DNA of 64,000 nt from the NCBI RefSeq assembly GCF_958979055.1, contig NC_084892.1, positions 2,373,501 through 2,437,500 of the forward strand, given 5' to 3'. The notes under the pieces were generated by a model. The model saw nothing but the letters and a program-made list of their open reading frames with translations, was not told where the DNA came from and searched no databases. The translations under genes were made by a program, and so were the position numbers. Origin of the DNA: Alnus glutinosa. Taxonomy: Eukaryota > Streptophyta > Magnoliopsida > Fagales > Betulaceae. Shown piece after piece: positions 1 to 12,300 of this stretch (positions are counted from its first letter, which is position 1; each line of letters starts with the position of its first letter).

Positions 1-732
1 ATTGGGTTTTAATTCATCCATCCTTTGCCTCTTTAGGCTCCTTCTTAGACTTCTTGATTCTTTTAATTTTAGGACTTTCATTTATAATTTTACTACTCTT
101 TTTCTTGTATTTTGGGGTACCCTTTTGTACAATCTCTAAATACTTGGGTTGCTCCACTTGAGAATCTTTAACAATTTTTTATTTACTAAAAATAAATAAA
201 TGCTAATTTTAACATAAAGTTTCATATAACTACACCAATCACCTACATCAAGCTAAATCACAAGTTGTATATACATGGAGATTTTAGAAGTTTTAACCTC
301 AATCATAATGTTTTTAATAAAAGGATCAATACACTACTCCAAATTACGTACTATAACAATTGCTATCAGCTCATCAATGTCTTTGACTTTAGTAACCAGC
401 AAAGTTTTTTTTTTTTTTTGATAAGTAGTCATGAGCAAAGTTTAATCCTGCAACCCAAGTGACTTGCTATCTACTATCTAGAATAGTTATCTCTTGTATC
501 AATGACAAGAGTTTGAATCGTTATGCTTTACTACTGTGTGTGTATGTCTATGTAGGAATGCCAGCACCGATCATTTTAAGTAATATAGGCACTTAGAGAC
601 TGGGCAGAACATGACTCCAAATTAAGCCTGAAATAATACTAAAAACCAAAAAGATAGTAATATAGTAGTAATTTTAGCGACATTAATAATGCTAATAAAT
701 TTTCCCTAAAACAGAACTGAGGTAAAACAAAC
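1..732. other. SBE2 intron 5 (partial), no exon seen
   Basis: No further branching-enzyme exon is readable here, so intron 5 exceeds 730 bases. A lysine-rich open stretch on the minus strand (about 38-165, with IVQKGTPKYKKKSSK) looks coding-like but I cannot name it. A short T-run followed by gataagta near 405-430 resembles the 3' tail of the LINEs found elsewhere in the window. Confidence 0.4.
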
Positions 733-3700
733 CTTAGCTCCAGGTGCCCACTCTCGATAAGTTATACCTGTGGCACTGGAAAAGCAGTTGAGGTTATAAT
801 CAGCAACTGAAATAAAACTTGATTGAAAGAGAAAAACTGTAGAAGGTTCTGACTATGAGCACATAAACAAGTAATTGATCCAGAAGGAGATGTATGGAAT
901 TGAAGTATTTATGAGCATCTAAAATATATATGATAGGAACCCGAGATTTTTTTTTTGGATGAATTAGGAACCCAAGAGTTTCTATCATTTGAAAATCAAA
1001 AAATAAACGGATAAATCGACTGGTTCGAGGGGACCAGACCTCCAATTGATCCCTTCGAGAGAATCAACCTCCAATTGTTGCATAAAAAGATTGATGTTTT
1101 CATTGACTGGATTGTCATATGACATCTACATCCTTTTATAGAGATGATTGCAGCTTATTCTAGGAAAATAATTATTACAGAATCACTCACTAATGAGAAG
1201 ATTGTGATCATGCAATTATTACAGAATAATTCCTAAAAAAGAGATATTGCAATAATTTGCAATTATTATGATTATGGGAGGGAAATTTGATGGTAATATT
1301 GTAAGGATCCTGCCATCCCCCCACCCTTCAAAACAACCTTGTCCTGAAGGTTGACTATTAATGAATCTTGTCACCAATCCCGTCCTTGATCCCATGGCAG
1401 CCACCATGTCCTCCTTTAAAGGTAATGGCTCATGAATGATACGCAATGAAAGTTGAATAAGAGAGAATTTTTTTAATAGTACTACTTTTACAAGGGAACC
1501 CATAGAAAAATTCTGAATCAACATTATCCACCATATAATCGAACCTCAGAATTTGGAGTAAACACCTCTCTACAACTGTTTGACTTAGTAGAATCGATAT
1601 TTTCCAATAAAGCCTTGCCAAACTTGATCATAACTTGCTTCACCAAATTGTAGAGACAATATCTCAATTAGTTCTTTATCCACTGTGTACCCTGCACTCA
1701 CTAACAATTTATCATCTTTGTCCATCATTCATGATCTCCTCAGTATCGGAACAATTTTCAATATTTAAGACATCTGAAAATTCTGATGAAATGAATCCAA
1801 AACTTTTCCCTTTCTCAACTGACTCCACTTGCGTGGTAGGAGGTTTGCAAGTTGTGTTAGAAGATGAGCTACCTTTGTTAGTCGTTGGTTTATCTACCAC
1901 TTCGATTATTTGGCGGTTTTTCTCACCAAGTCTCTCATACTCTATTCTTGCAAATGAAATGGCAGATATAATGGTTTGGGATCGTTGAGCCTTGACTTCT
2001 CTTAGGATTTCTGGTTGAAGTCCTTCAATGAACGTCTCCACTGTCTTTCGGACCAATTATGAGTGATATTAGATAACTGCTCAAAACGACTTGGGTATTC
2101 CTCAACTGCTGATGTTTGCCAAACAAGGAGCCCTTCCACAAATTCCTTCCAGGTTGGTTTTTAGCGGCATGCTTCAACGTAGTAAAATCACAGGATTACC
2201 TCCCCTTTGAGTGTAATGGCCCACTATCTCCACTTTTGAAATTTCCGGTCCACCATCCCAATGTGGTAACTCCAATTTCAAACGCGAAGCTCCATACTCT
2301 TGCTCCCCTCTCAATTGGATTTCCTGTGAAGCTCGATTTCCGATTGACCTAGAATCCACTCCTCGATGGTCTAGGGCTCGGTGGATAGACTCAGCAATCA
2401 ATTCTTTCAGAAGCTTGAGAAACCTCGACTCAAATAACACCTCCTTTTGCTGGCAAGAATTGCTACTAGAAACCATGGTGTATTCCTTTAAGTATGAATT
2501 GCTACAGGGGCATAAAACCTCCTGCTTCTTCTTCTTCTTTTTCTTTCCATTCTTTTATTCTTTTTTGTTCTCTTTTTTTTTTTTTTTTTTTTGCCCTTAC
2601 AATAAATAAGATTTCCTGGATTACAATAAAACTGTGATAAGGACTACCCTAACCCTGTAACCAAACAGTAACCAGAATAGGAACTATACTGGGGTTATGC
2701 TATTCTAACAAAAAATTAGGATATATCCTGGCTCCCAAATAAGATAACCCAATGCGAACATCCATACACCCTTAAACAGGAATAAGAAAGAAAATACATG
2801 TAGCCAAACAACCTGCTTCTTCCACAACCGCTCCACCACCGCAGGCCACTCCACCGTGCACGATCATGGGTCCTCACCACTCCTCATAGACCACCACACC
2901 ATGCTGCTTTGCACGGCCACGGCGAACGGCCTCCACTTCTCACGCGGCCACCATCGCATTGCACTACCATGTGCACAAACCCCAGTGAAAAGGCCACCTC
3001 CTTGCACAACCACCACCGCACAGCTCCTCCACGTTCAAAGTGAACCACCATGCACAACACTGCACGTTATCACCACGACCACACTCCTCGTCTCTGCCAC
3101 TACCACTTCGTCGGACGACCCCAAACGCTCCAACTCCAAGTGCAAGAAACCACCATCAACCACCCGCCACAACAACCAAAAACAACCCAATCGACTTTAA
3201 CTTGCAACTGCCGCACCACAAGCCTAGCAGCAGCAACCCGCGTTCACACATGATCAAATTTGGTTGATTTTTTTTTTTTTCCTAATGGCAGGAAAAATGA
3301 ATAAAAACTCTGGATACCAAATGGCTTTGATACCAAATGATAGAAACCTGAGAGTTTCCATCGCTTGAAAATCAGAAAATAAACAGATAAAATCAATCGT
3401 ATCGACTATCGAGTGGATCAACTAGCAATTGCTGCATAAAGAAATTGATGTTTCCTTTGATTAAATTTCCATACGATATCTACATCCTTTCATAGAAAGG
3501 ATTGCAGCTTATTCTAGGAAAATAATTATTGCAGAATCACCTACAAATGAGAAGATTGGGATCATGCAATTATTATAGAATAATTCCTAAAAAAAAGATA
3601 TTGCAATAATATGCATTAATTATAATTATGGGAGAATATTAAGGAAATATTATAGGAATATTATGGGGATCCTATCAATATACGAGAGTGCTACACTGTG

Positions 3701-6293
3701 ATGAGAAAAATAGGGTATCACCAAAAAAAAAAAAAAAAAAAAGGTTTGGCTATGTTTTCTGCCAAAGGCCTGCTTGCATGCATAATACATCATTCTACTT
3801 ACCAATCTTTTGTTGAACCTAGAAGAGGCATACTAATCTATCTAAACCCAAAATGATTATTAATTAGGAGTTTTGTCCCTCCTATGTGAATCAATCACAA
3901 GAAGGATCCTGGAGCAATCTCAGGCCCCAATCTTTTATAGTAGAGACAGAGCCAAACTTTTGTCGCATTCCTAATACTTGGACCTAAAGATGCATTTTAA
4001 AACACTAATCATGCTTAAGTGAGTCTAAGCAACCACGAGATTGGTGATCATCAACCATCTTCAAGCCAGCTAATAAGAGTGTAAACAATCAACTAAAGAA
4101 CCCTAATTTCACAACACTAGAAATAGAGGTTTGTAATACAAATACTAAACCAAATCATGGGATTTTCTTTGTCCTTCTCCATGTCATGAATATATTTGTT
4201 TCATCTCCTAATTAATTATAGGTTTGGGTCAAAATAAGTGATACTTTCTTCTTCTTCTCTTTGCATTCAAACAAGAGTAATGTGCACAATACGGGAACTA
4301 CTTTATTCAGGACATAGAAGATAGAAACAATCAACCTCCCAATAAGGGTATCTAGTAATACCTGCGCGTGAAACCAAATTTTTCATAACCACGAGAAAAC
4401 ACCTCCAAACCACCTTCATGCTTGTCAATTTCCTCACGTAGTCTTTTGTATTGTCGATAACTGTAATTGATAAATATAAATAGCATACAATAAGTTAAAA
4501 ATCAAGCATGTCAAAGAATATAGGGTAAAAACAAAAGAAACATAATCAAACAACCGTTTAATTAACTAAAAACAGCAAAAAGCATTAGGTAGCAATAACC
4601 CTCTAGTCTTGAGTCTTGACATAAATAAACCAGAAGACCTATCAATCACACTTAAAATTAAGAATGGAATCGTCATTTACAGCTTTGGGCCTTTTCTCAG
4701 GGAGAGTGATTAGTAAAGGTAACACTTTTTCTTAAGCTTCCGGCTGCAATTCAGATGGTCCTTGGTTGCACATCCGTGTTTGATCCTCAGAATATTCTCC
4801 AGGTACAATTTGATCTACCTTGCCACTTAAGCTATTAAAGCTAGTACAAGAGAAACATGAACAACACAAGAAGCAAATGACTAGTAATACAATTAGGTGA
4901 CTCAGAAGAGGTGAGAACTATCTGGGTGCCTTGAAACCTAGCCTACATTCTGGTGAATTTATAGATTAAAATACAATGTTAAGGTGAGGCTCAGAAAGCC
5001 TAAATAAATTAAAATTATCTAGTTAAAAACATTTCCCTTGGTATTGCTTTGGAGAATCACAGTTTACATGTTGGACACCAGATGAACAAGAACAGAAATA
5101 TAAGGACACTTTGCATAAACTAAATCAGTAAGTCTGCTACTTCATTATGAGTTTTATAGACACTCCTATTCAGTTTGTGACTTACATCAGGTCCCTAAGA
5201 GAATTAAAAAGTACTCAATGAGGATGAAGGACTATACTAACTCCATGTGAATAATAACACCTTTTAGGGAACACAATGGCAAGAAGACCCAGCAAAACAT
5301 ATAACAGGAATAAAACAACCATAGGAATCAACAATATGTTCACTTGAGTTGCAACATGCACAACCTGAAGCAACTAATTGTGCACCCTATACTATTTTAA
5401 GTCCCCCAGCCCGAGTAGCTCAGACATTCCTTTCTCAATGTATTACTCCAATAAACAAAAGATCAAAATGCATCTCACCGGTAGTCAAGATGTTCACGAT
5501 GACTATTCAGAAGTGGATCTATTTCATATATCCTTTGCCCAGTGCCAAGTGGGGGAATGGTCCTTGGTCTAGCTTCATCCTTTTTGATATTCTTTGTCCC
5601 ATCAATAGGAGGAGATGCATCCTCACTCTGAGCTCTACCATCATCACTTGTAGCAGATTCTTGCTCATCATCAACCTCATTGTATCCACTAGTTTGTTCT
5701 ACAAGCTTCTCTTCATCCTTGAGCTTCTTGTCAACTTCAATAGTTGGACCATCTACATCATGCAATACCTAAAAAAGATCATCAAGACATAACACAATTA
5801 ACTAAAGTAGGTTAAGATTGTAAACAAAAATTGACTTTGTTTTGAGCATTAGGAAGACAATGACCATAAAAGATATAAGGCTAGAAAATATAATTAATAC
5901 AGAACTGGAATAAATTTGATTAATCCATGTAAATGTTATATATTGTAAATATGTTGACATAGAGAACATCTACCGATTTAGTTTCACCATGACCGAATCC
6001 CAAGAAAAGATGTACCATAACAAACTCCAAATCAAAATAGGAATAACTAGATCCCAACTACTCTATGATTTCAAAAACTTCACAATACTAAATAATATAT
6101 AGGCAAATAAGTTCAGCTTGGACATTCTATTTTAGAATAAGCTAGGACGATACTCCCTTCAATTTTCCTAACCTCATCTTCATTGTCTTTCTCATTCTAA
6201 TAATGTCACTAATGATGCCTTGCCCATCTGCATTCAGTTGATGGATTGCCTTTTCAGTAATTATTTCTTTTCCGTTTTTCTTTTCCTTTCTTT

Positions 6294-6324
<31 letters not shown>

Positions 6325-9300
6325 TGAGCCAAGAAAGCAATTACATGCAAGGGCCACATTTTCTGCAAAACCATCTTTTCTTGCATTTGGCTGCCCTCAT
6401 GTCACTGATTATTACAATATTCCTTGCCATTAGTGCAGCAATCAGTTTCAGATTGAAAAGGATGCACTGATGCAACCCAACTTGCACATGGCTTCATGGA
6501 AAGGTTTGAGCAAAAGAAAAAGCTTCAGGGGGGACTGGCCTGCGATTCTGCAAATATCCGAGAGTTTGTATGACCCTCACTCGATGATCACACGAGCAAG
6601 ATTAAGGCAGACTTTCGGGCGATCTTCGCCCGTTGGTTGCTCAAGCTCTACAGGAGGCAAATAGAAAGTTCGTTTGATGTTCGATTGACCTGACTCGAGC
6701 AAGAACGCGACTAATCACGGAACAGCAATCTCACGCGACAATCGCTCGAGCGAGATGCGTTTATTTATTTATTTATTTTGTAGATACATAAGAAACAACA
6801 AACAGAAGCTAAACCTAAAATAAAGCTTAAACAAAAGCTAAAATTAAAGCTAAAGCTAGATCTAAACAAGCCTAGGGAGGATCTTTACCGCTAACAATCG
6901 GGATAAAAGGGATAATAGGAGGATTGATGGGAATGCTGACAGAGTTAAATTTGGTTGCAGCCCAATGTGCCACAGAGTAAGCACAGAAGTTTGCACTTCT
7001 CTTGACTTTCCGGGCTAATCATGAAGAATTAGTTGGGATAGAGTCGATAATATTATAAATAGTAGAGGAGATTCGCCAATCTTGGGCTACATTGGGCTTT
7101 TGAAGAGCCAATATAACTACTTGTGAGTCTCCTTCCAGGATAAACCATTTGAGATAAAGAGAAGATGCCAACGATGTAGCAAGACGAGCAGCTAAGGCTT
7201 CACCCATGTTTGGTGACATTTGGGGCTAATTTTTTTTTGATAAGTAATAAAAGTTTTATTAAAAGCGTAAGGCGCCCCTGAGTACACCGGAAGTATACAA
7301 AGAAGCAACCAAAAGCTAGCCAAAAGCAGAGCCCAAAAGAACCTAAAGGATCCCAAACAAACCCTACAAACTGAACAGCCCCAAATTTGAGAAATCATTC
7401 TGATAATATGGCCATTATGATTACGACAAACAACCGCTTGAGCCGAGAAAGAGTCTCTAATGGCTGTATCAAAGTTGACCTTGTACCAATTAGACGGAGG
7501 TCGGAGCTACTTTTCTACAGGGGGGCTGGATAGATGATTCCAGGCTGTAGAATGCTCAAGAAAATTTTTATTTATATTCCATGAGACTTGGAGAGCATCA
7601 TAGGAGATACCATTGTGGAAAGCCTTGTTGCAATAGAACTAAAGAAAATCACAAGTAACTGCTGCAAAAATTTGGAAACGATGGTGATCAACCTTTGGGA
7701 TTTGTTGGGTAGAACCAGGAGAAATAATAATCTTGATCCAATCCAGCATATTTGAGAAATCCAAAGTTGTGGAGTCAAGCGGCCAGAAAGAGTTGCACCA
7801 TACCACTCTAGCAAAGACACAATTAAAGAATAAATGTTGAAGTGAATCTTCCCCTACTTTGCAAAGAAGACAAGTTGCATCAGAGTCCAAAAAGGGGATT
7901 ATGGAATTTAGTCAAGCCTTTGTTGGAAGAATATTCCAAGCAATTTTTCAGATAAAAAGTCTGAGTCTATCATTTAATTTCAGTTTCCAGATGTCTTTCC
8001 ATAAGGAAGTAGAGATTGGAGATATTGTAGCTGAAAAGTTGTTATCCAAAATAGCAAGATAGGCTGAGTTAGTTGTGAAACGACCTGAACATGAGGGAGT
8101 CCAAATAAAACTTGGCTTTGACTCTGTAGAGATAAGAATATGGGAAATTTCTCAAGCAGATGTGGTATCAAATACAGAATTTAATGCCAACAAATTCCAT
8201 TGTGTAGTCCCGGGGATAATTAAATCCGAAATAAGTAGTGCTGGAAAATTCCTATTGTGAGGAAATTTCGGAGATGGTTTGAATGAGGGAATGGTTGGAA
8301 TCCAGGCAGTGGTCCATATAGGGAAATCTGAGGTCTTTGAGACTTGCAAGCAAGCATCCGAGATAAGTAGAGATTTACATTTTTGAATGCCCTTCCAAAG
8401 CCAAGATGTAGATTGAGAAGAGGGGGATGAGAAAAAGGTTCCATATCTGATATATTTCCTTTGTAGTTGTTGGACCCACATATTCTCAGAATTGTTGAGA
8501 ATTTTCCAACCCAGTTTCGCAATGAGAGCTAAGTTGGTGGCTTTCATACTACGAAGTCCCAATCCTCCCTTATTTCAAGGAATACAAATGGATTTCCAAG
8601 ATTTGAGAAAGAGATTCCGAGATTTTTCCCTTGGAAAGCCCCACCATAAATTTTTGAAGTTTCTATCTAGGGTTTTGCAAATTGAAACTGGAAGAATAAA
8701 GGTACTCATCACATAATTTGGAATTGTTGTAGCAGTTGCTTTGATAAGAACAGTCCTCCAGCTTGAAACATAATTTTTGCACGCCATCCATTTATTTTTT
8801 ATAAAACCTTATCCAAAATAGGTTGAAACGCTTCTTTTTTTGATTTCCCAATGATAAAGGGAAGTCCAAGATAATATGAGGCTGATGAGGTAGGTTTATA
8901 GGGAATAATACCTTTGATGCTATTGATGGATGAAGCTATAGTATTTTTGCTAAAGAGAATCGAGGACTTATCAGCATTCACTTTTTGTCCTAACCAGCTG
9001 CAATAGGAATCCAGACATGATTTAATGACATTTGCCTCTGAAGATGTAGCCTTTGCGAAGATGATGAAATCATCTGCAAATAGAAGATGTGTAATGGGAG
9101 TACAATTTTTGGCTATTTTGATGCCCTTGAGAAGACCAATAGATTCTTGCTGATGGAATAGTCTCGACAAAACTTCTGTACCAAGTATAAACAAGAAGGG
9201 AGATAGAGGATCCCCTTGACGAAGTCCTTGACTAGGAGTGAAAAATCCGAAGTGAGATCCATTAATAAGGATGGAAAAAGAAGTCGACGAAATACAAATA

Positions 9301-12300
9301 CGAATCCAATCTATCCATATAAGGTGAAAACCCAGTTTTAACATGATGGATAATAAGAAATCTCATGCCATTCAGACAAAAGCTTTTTCCATATCAATTT
9401 TGATAGCCATAAGACCCTGTCTTCCTTGTTTGGATTTAAGAGAATGGAGGAGTTCATATGCTAATATTGAATTATCTTGAATGGTCCTGAAAGGGACAAA
9501 TGCAGATTGATAAGGGGAGATAAGTGATGCAAAAGACTTCTGAACCTGTTTGCCAAAATCTTGGAAATAATCTTGTAGATTATATTGCATAGGCTGATTG
9601 GTTTGAAATGATTGGCCGAGAATGGACCCAGTTGTTTGGGAATAAGAGCAATAAATGTGTGGTTTTGTTCCTTCAATAGATGATTCTTTAGGAAGAAATT
9701 CCATGCACAGTTCAGAACCACCATTTTGACAATGCTCCAGTATTTATGATAAAATAAAGCTGTAAAGCCATCCGGTCTTGGGGCTTTAGTAGAGCCAATA
9801 CTGACTAAAGCATCAAAAATTTCCTTCTCAGAGGGGATGGAGCATAGAGAAATGTTTTCTTCAGAAGATACTGAGCAATTCATCAGAAATACCAGGTTTC
9901 GAGGAACAGAATAATGATTTAAAATGATTGCTCAAACGGGGTACCAATTGTTGGTCTATCAAAGATCCACGCTCCATTAGGTACTGGAAAAACTTTGTAT
10001 TCAAATCCTTGCAAGTAAGCCAAGTTTCTCTAGATTTATTTTTCCATAAGATTTCTTCTTGAAGATAAAGATCATCCAAAGCTTTTTTGAGAACAAGATC
10101 ATCTTGATACGGTTGAGAGAAATTACTAGAATTTTGAACAATGTCAATCTGATTAGAGAGAGAGTTGGTTTTCTGCTGAATATTTTCCAAAAGAAAGATT
10201 ATTCCAAATCTTTAGAGCAGCTTTAGTGGATTTCAATTTCCGAGACAAAATATAAGCAGGAGAGCCAGTAATATAAGAATTCCATGCTGCCATAATAGTT
10301 GATCTATAGTCTGGGTGCTTTGTCCAGAATTCTTCAAATCTAAATGGTCTTGGTAGATGAAGATTAGGTGTGGCAATATCTAGAATAATCAGATTATGGT
10401 CCACGCTAAGAGCTGGGAGATGAAGGATAGAGAAGGAAGGGAAGAGATAGATCCATTGAGTGGAGGCTATACCTCGGTCCAAACATTGTTTAATAAGATT
10501 TATGCCTTCCCTATGATTAGACCAGGTAAATGGGTTTCCAAAAAAGCCTAAATCAACCATGCCAAATAAATTCAAAAAGGTTCTGAAGAAATCTTGAGAC
10601 GAGCAAGCATAGGGCAATCCATCCATTTTTTCTGTTTGATTTAAAATCATATTGAAATCACCAATGCACAACCAAGGTCCAGTATGATTAGTACGAATTT
10701 TCGTAATATTTTCCCATAAATGTAACTTGTTAGAAGCATAAGGAGAACCATAAATACAAGAAAGCATCCACGGGTGATTGGGGGGATCAGAATAACACCA
10801 AGCAGTTCTTGTATTAACATTAGTCAGAAAACACTCAAGTTTTACACCGTTATGCCATGCTAACAAAAGACCTCATTTAATACCAACAGGACGAGCATGA
10901 GCCATCAAAAAGAAACCCAGTCTATTCAGGATAATACAAGCATCATGAGGAGGAATTTTAGTTTCAGAGAGAAACAAAAAATCAGGAGAGTGTTTTCTAA
11001 CCTTTTCCCTAAAGCTGCGAATTGTAGAGGCACGGGCTAACCCTCTACAATTCCAAGCTAATATCTTCATTGATGAGGAGGAGGACCAGACTGGTCCGCC
11101 CCCTTTTCTTCAGTGTTGGCCAAAGATTGAGATTCCATTTCGGAATCGTACGCAGCTGGATTAAAGAGTCTTTGTCCCCTTGCAGCTTGAAAGAACCTTG
11201 AAAAAATCCTTGCAGAAGATACCATATCAGCCATGGTAGTTGCAGCCTCATGAGGAAGAGAGGTGTGAGTGATCCCAGGTTGATCGAAAGAGACTTGCGG
11301 GAGAGAGAGTTGAGGAACTGGGACCAAGGGCCTATTAGTTGGCTATTCAAAGATTCTCAGAGGTATTGGCAGTGAGCTAGCTAAGAAGGAACCCATTGGA
11401 CGCAAAGGAGGGGCAGAATCTTTCAAGGATGTCAAGGATAGAGCAGCAAGTTCCATATTCGAAATAGATTCAGAGGAGTTCTTTGGAACTTTGTGTTTCT
11501 TGAGAATGGCAAGGGGTATATCATCAGCATCAAACCAACCTCTTTTTTTTGCAGATGAGGGTTGGCATATATCTGGAGAAGGAGGAAGAGAGGGTGTTGG
11601 GGGAGTGGGGAAAGTAACAGAGGGAAGGGGAGGAGAGGATGGGTTAGTGGCATTGGTGAATTAAGGATGGAAACAGGTAAGTTTTGGTGAGGAGCGTGGT
11701 GTATATCATCAGCATCAAACCAACCTCTTTTTTTTGCAGATGAGGGTTGGCATATATCTGGAGAAGGAGGAAGAGAGGGTGTTGGGGGAGTGGGGAAAGT
11801 AACAGAGGGAAGGGGAGGAGAGGATGGGTTAGTGGCATTGGTGAATTAAGGATGGAAACAGGTAAGTTTTGGTGAGGAGCGTGGTGTTTTTTTAAAGGGT
11901 TGTCGATGTGGGCTTGTGAAAGAAGGGGAAATGAGATGGGTTCGGTTTTCAGGAGGGAGAATGATGGGTGCATAGGAGGGTTGAGATTGGAGTGGAGACC
12001 TTGTAAATTGGGTTGGGCCGTGTATTTTAGGTTGGGCCCAGGATGACAGAAAATCAGTGAAATGGGCTGGGTGGAGAAGGGTTGGGTTGCTTGTAATTCC
12101 TTGTATATTAGTAATGGTTGAGTCCATGAGAGAAGGGTGGGTATTTCCGTAAATGCAAGAGGTAGGAAAATCTGGAGCATTAATGGAAGGATAAGATTGT
12201 GGGAAAGGAAGAGATTGCATGGGGACTAGGGGGGATTTACCTTTGTCGTGAGATGAATATCTCGCTTGAGTTGGAGAACTTCCACTAACTATTTGCGACG

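Larger units (their letters stand above)
931..3677 (-). mobile_element. Ty3-gypsy LTR retrotransposon, internally reduced, complete ends
   Basis: Two related LTRs (931-1315 and 3338-3677) lie in the same orientation, each bounded by TGATAG...TA/CA-type ends, and the element is flanked by the 5-bp direct repeat ATATA (926-930 and 3678-3682). Read on the minus strand, the order is 5' LTR (3677 to 3338), a primer-binding site, a gag remnant, a purine tract at 1316-1328 and the 3' LTR. Protease, reverse transcriptase and most of integrase are missing, so the copy cannot move by itself. It sits in SBE2 intron 4. Between gag and the primer-binding site lies a C/A-rich stretch of unknown origin (2800-3250). 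Confidence 0.8.

Noticed and set aside
2856..3267. Threonine/proline/histidine-rich open frames
   Set aside because: Three overlapping frames are open because the DNA is rich in C and A and lacks stops; no domain is visible, and the region is the interior of the gypsy element.
7859..8716. Plus-strand frames over the LINE
   Set aside because: They are antisense to the LINE ORF2, which has clear reverse-transcriptase motifs on the minus strand.
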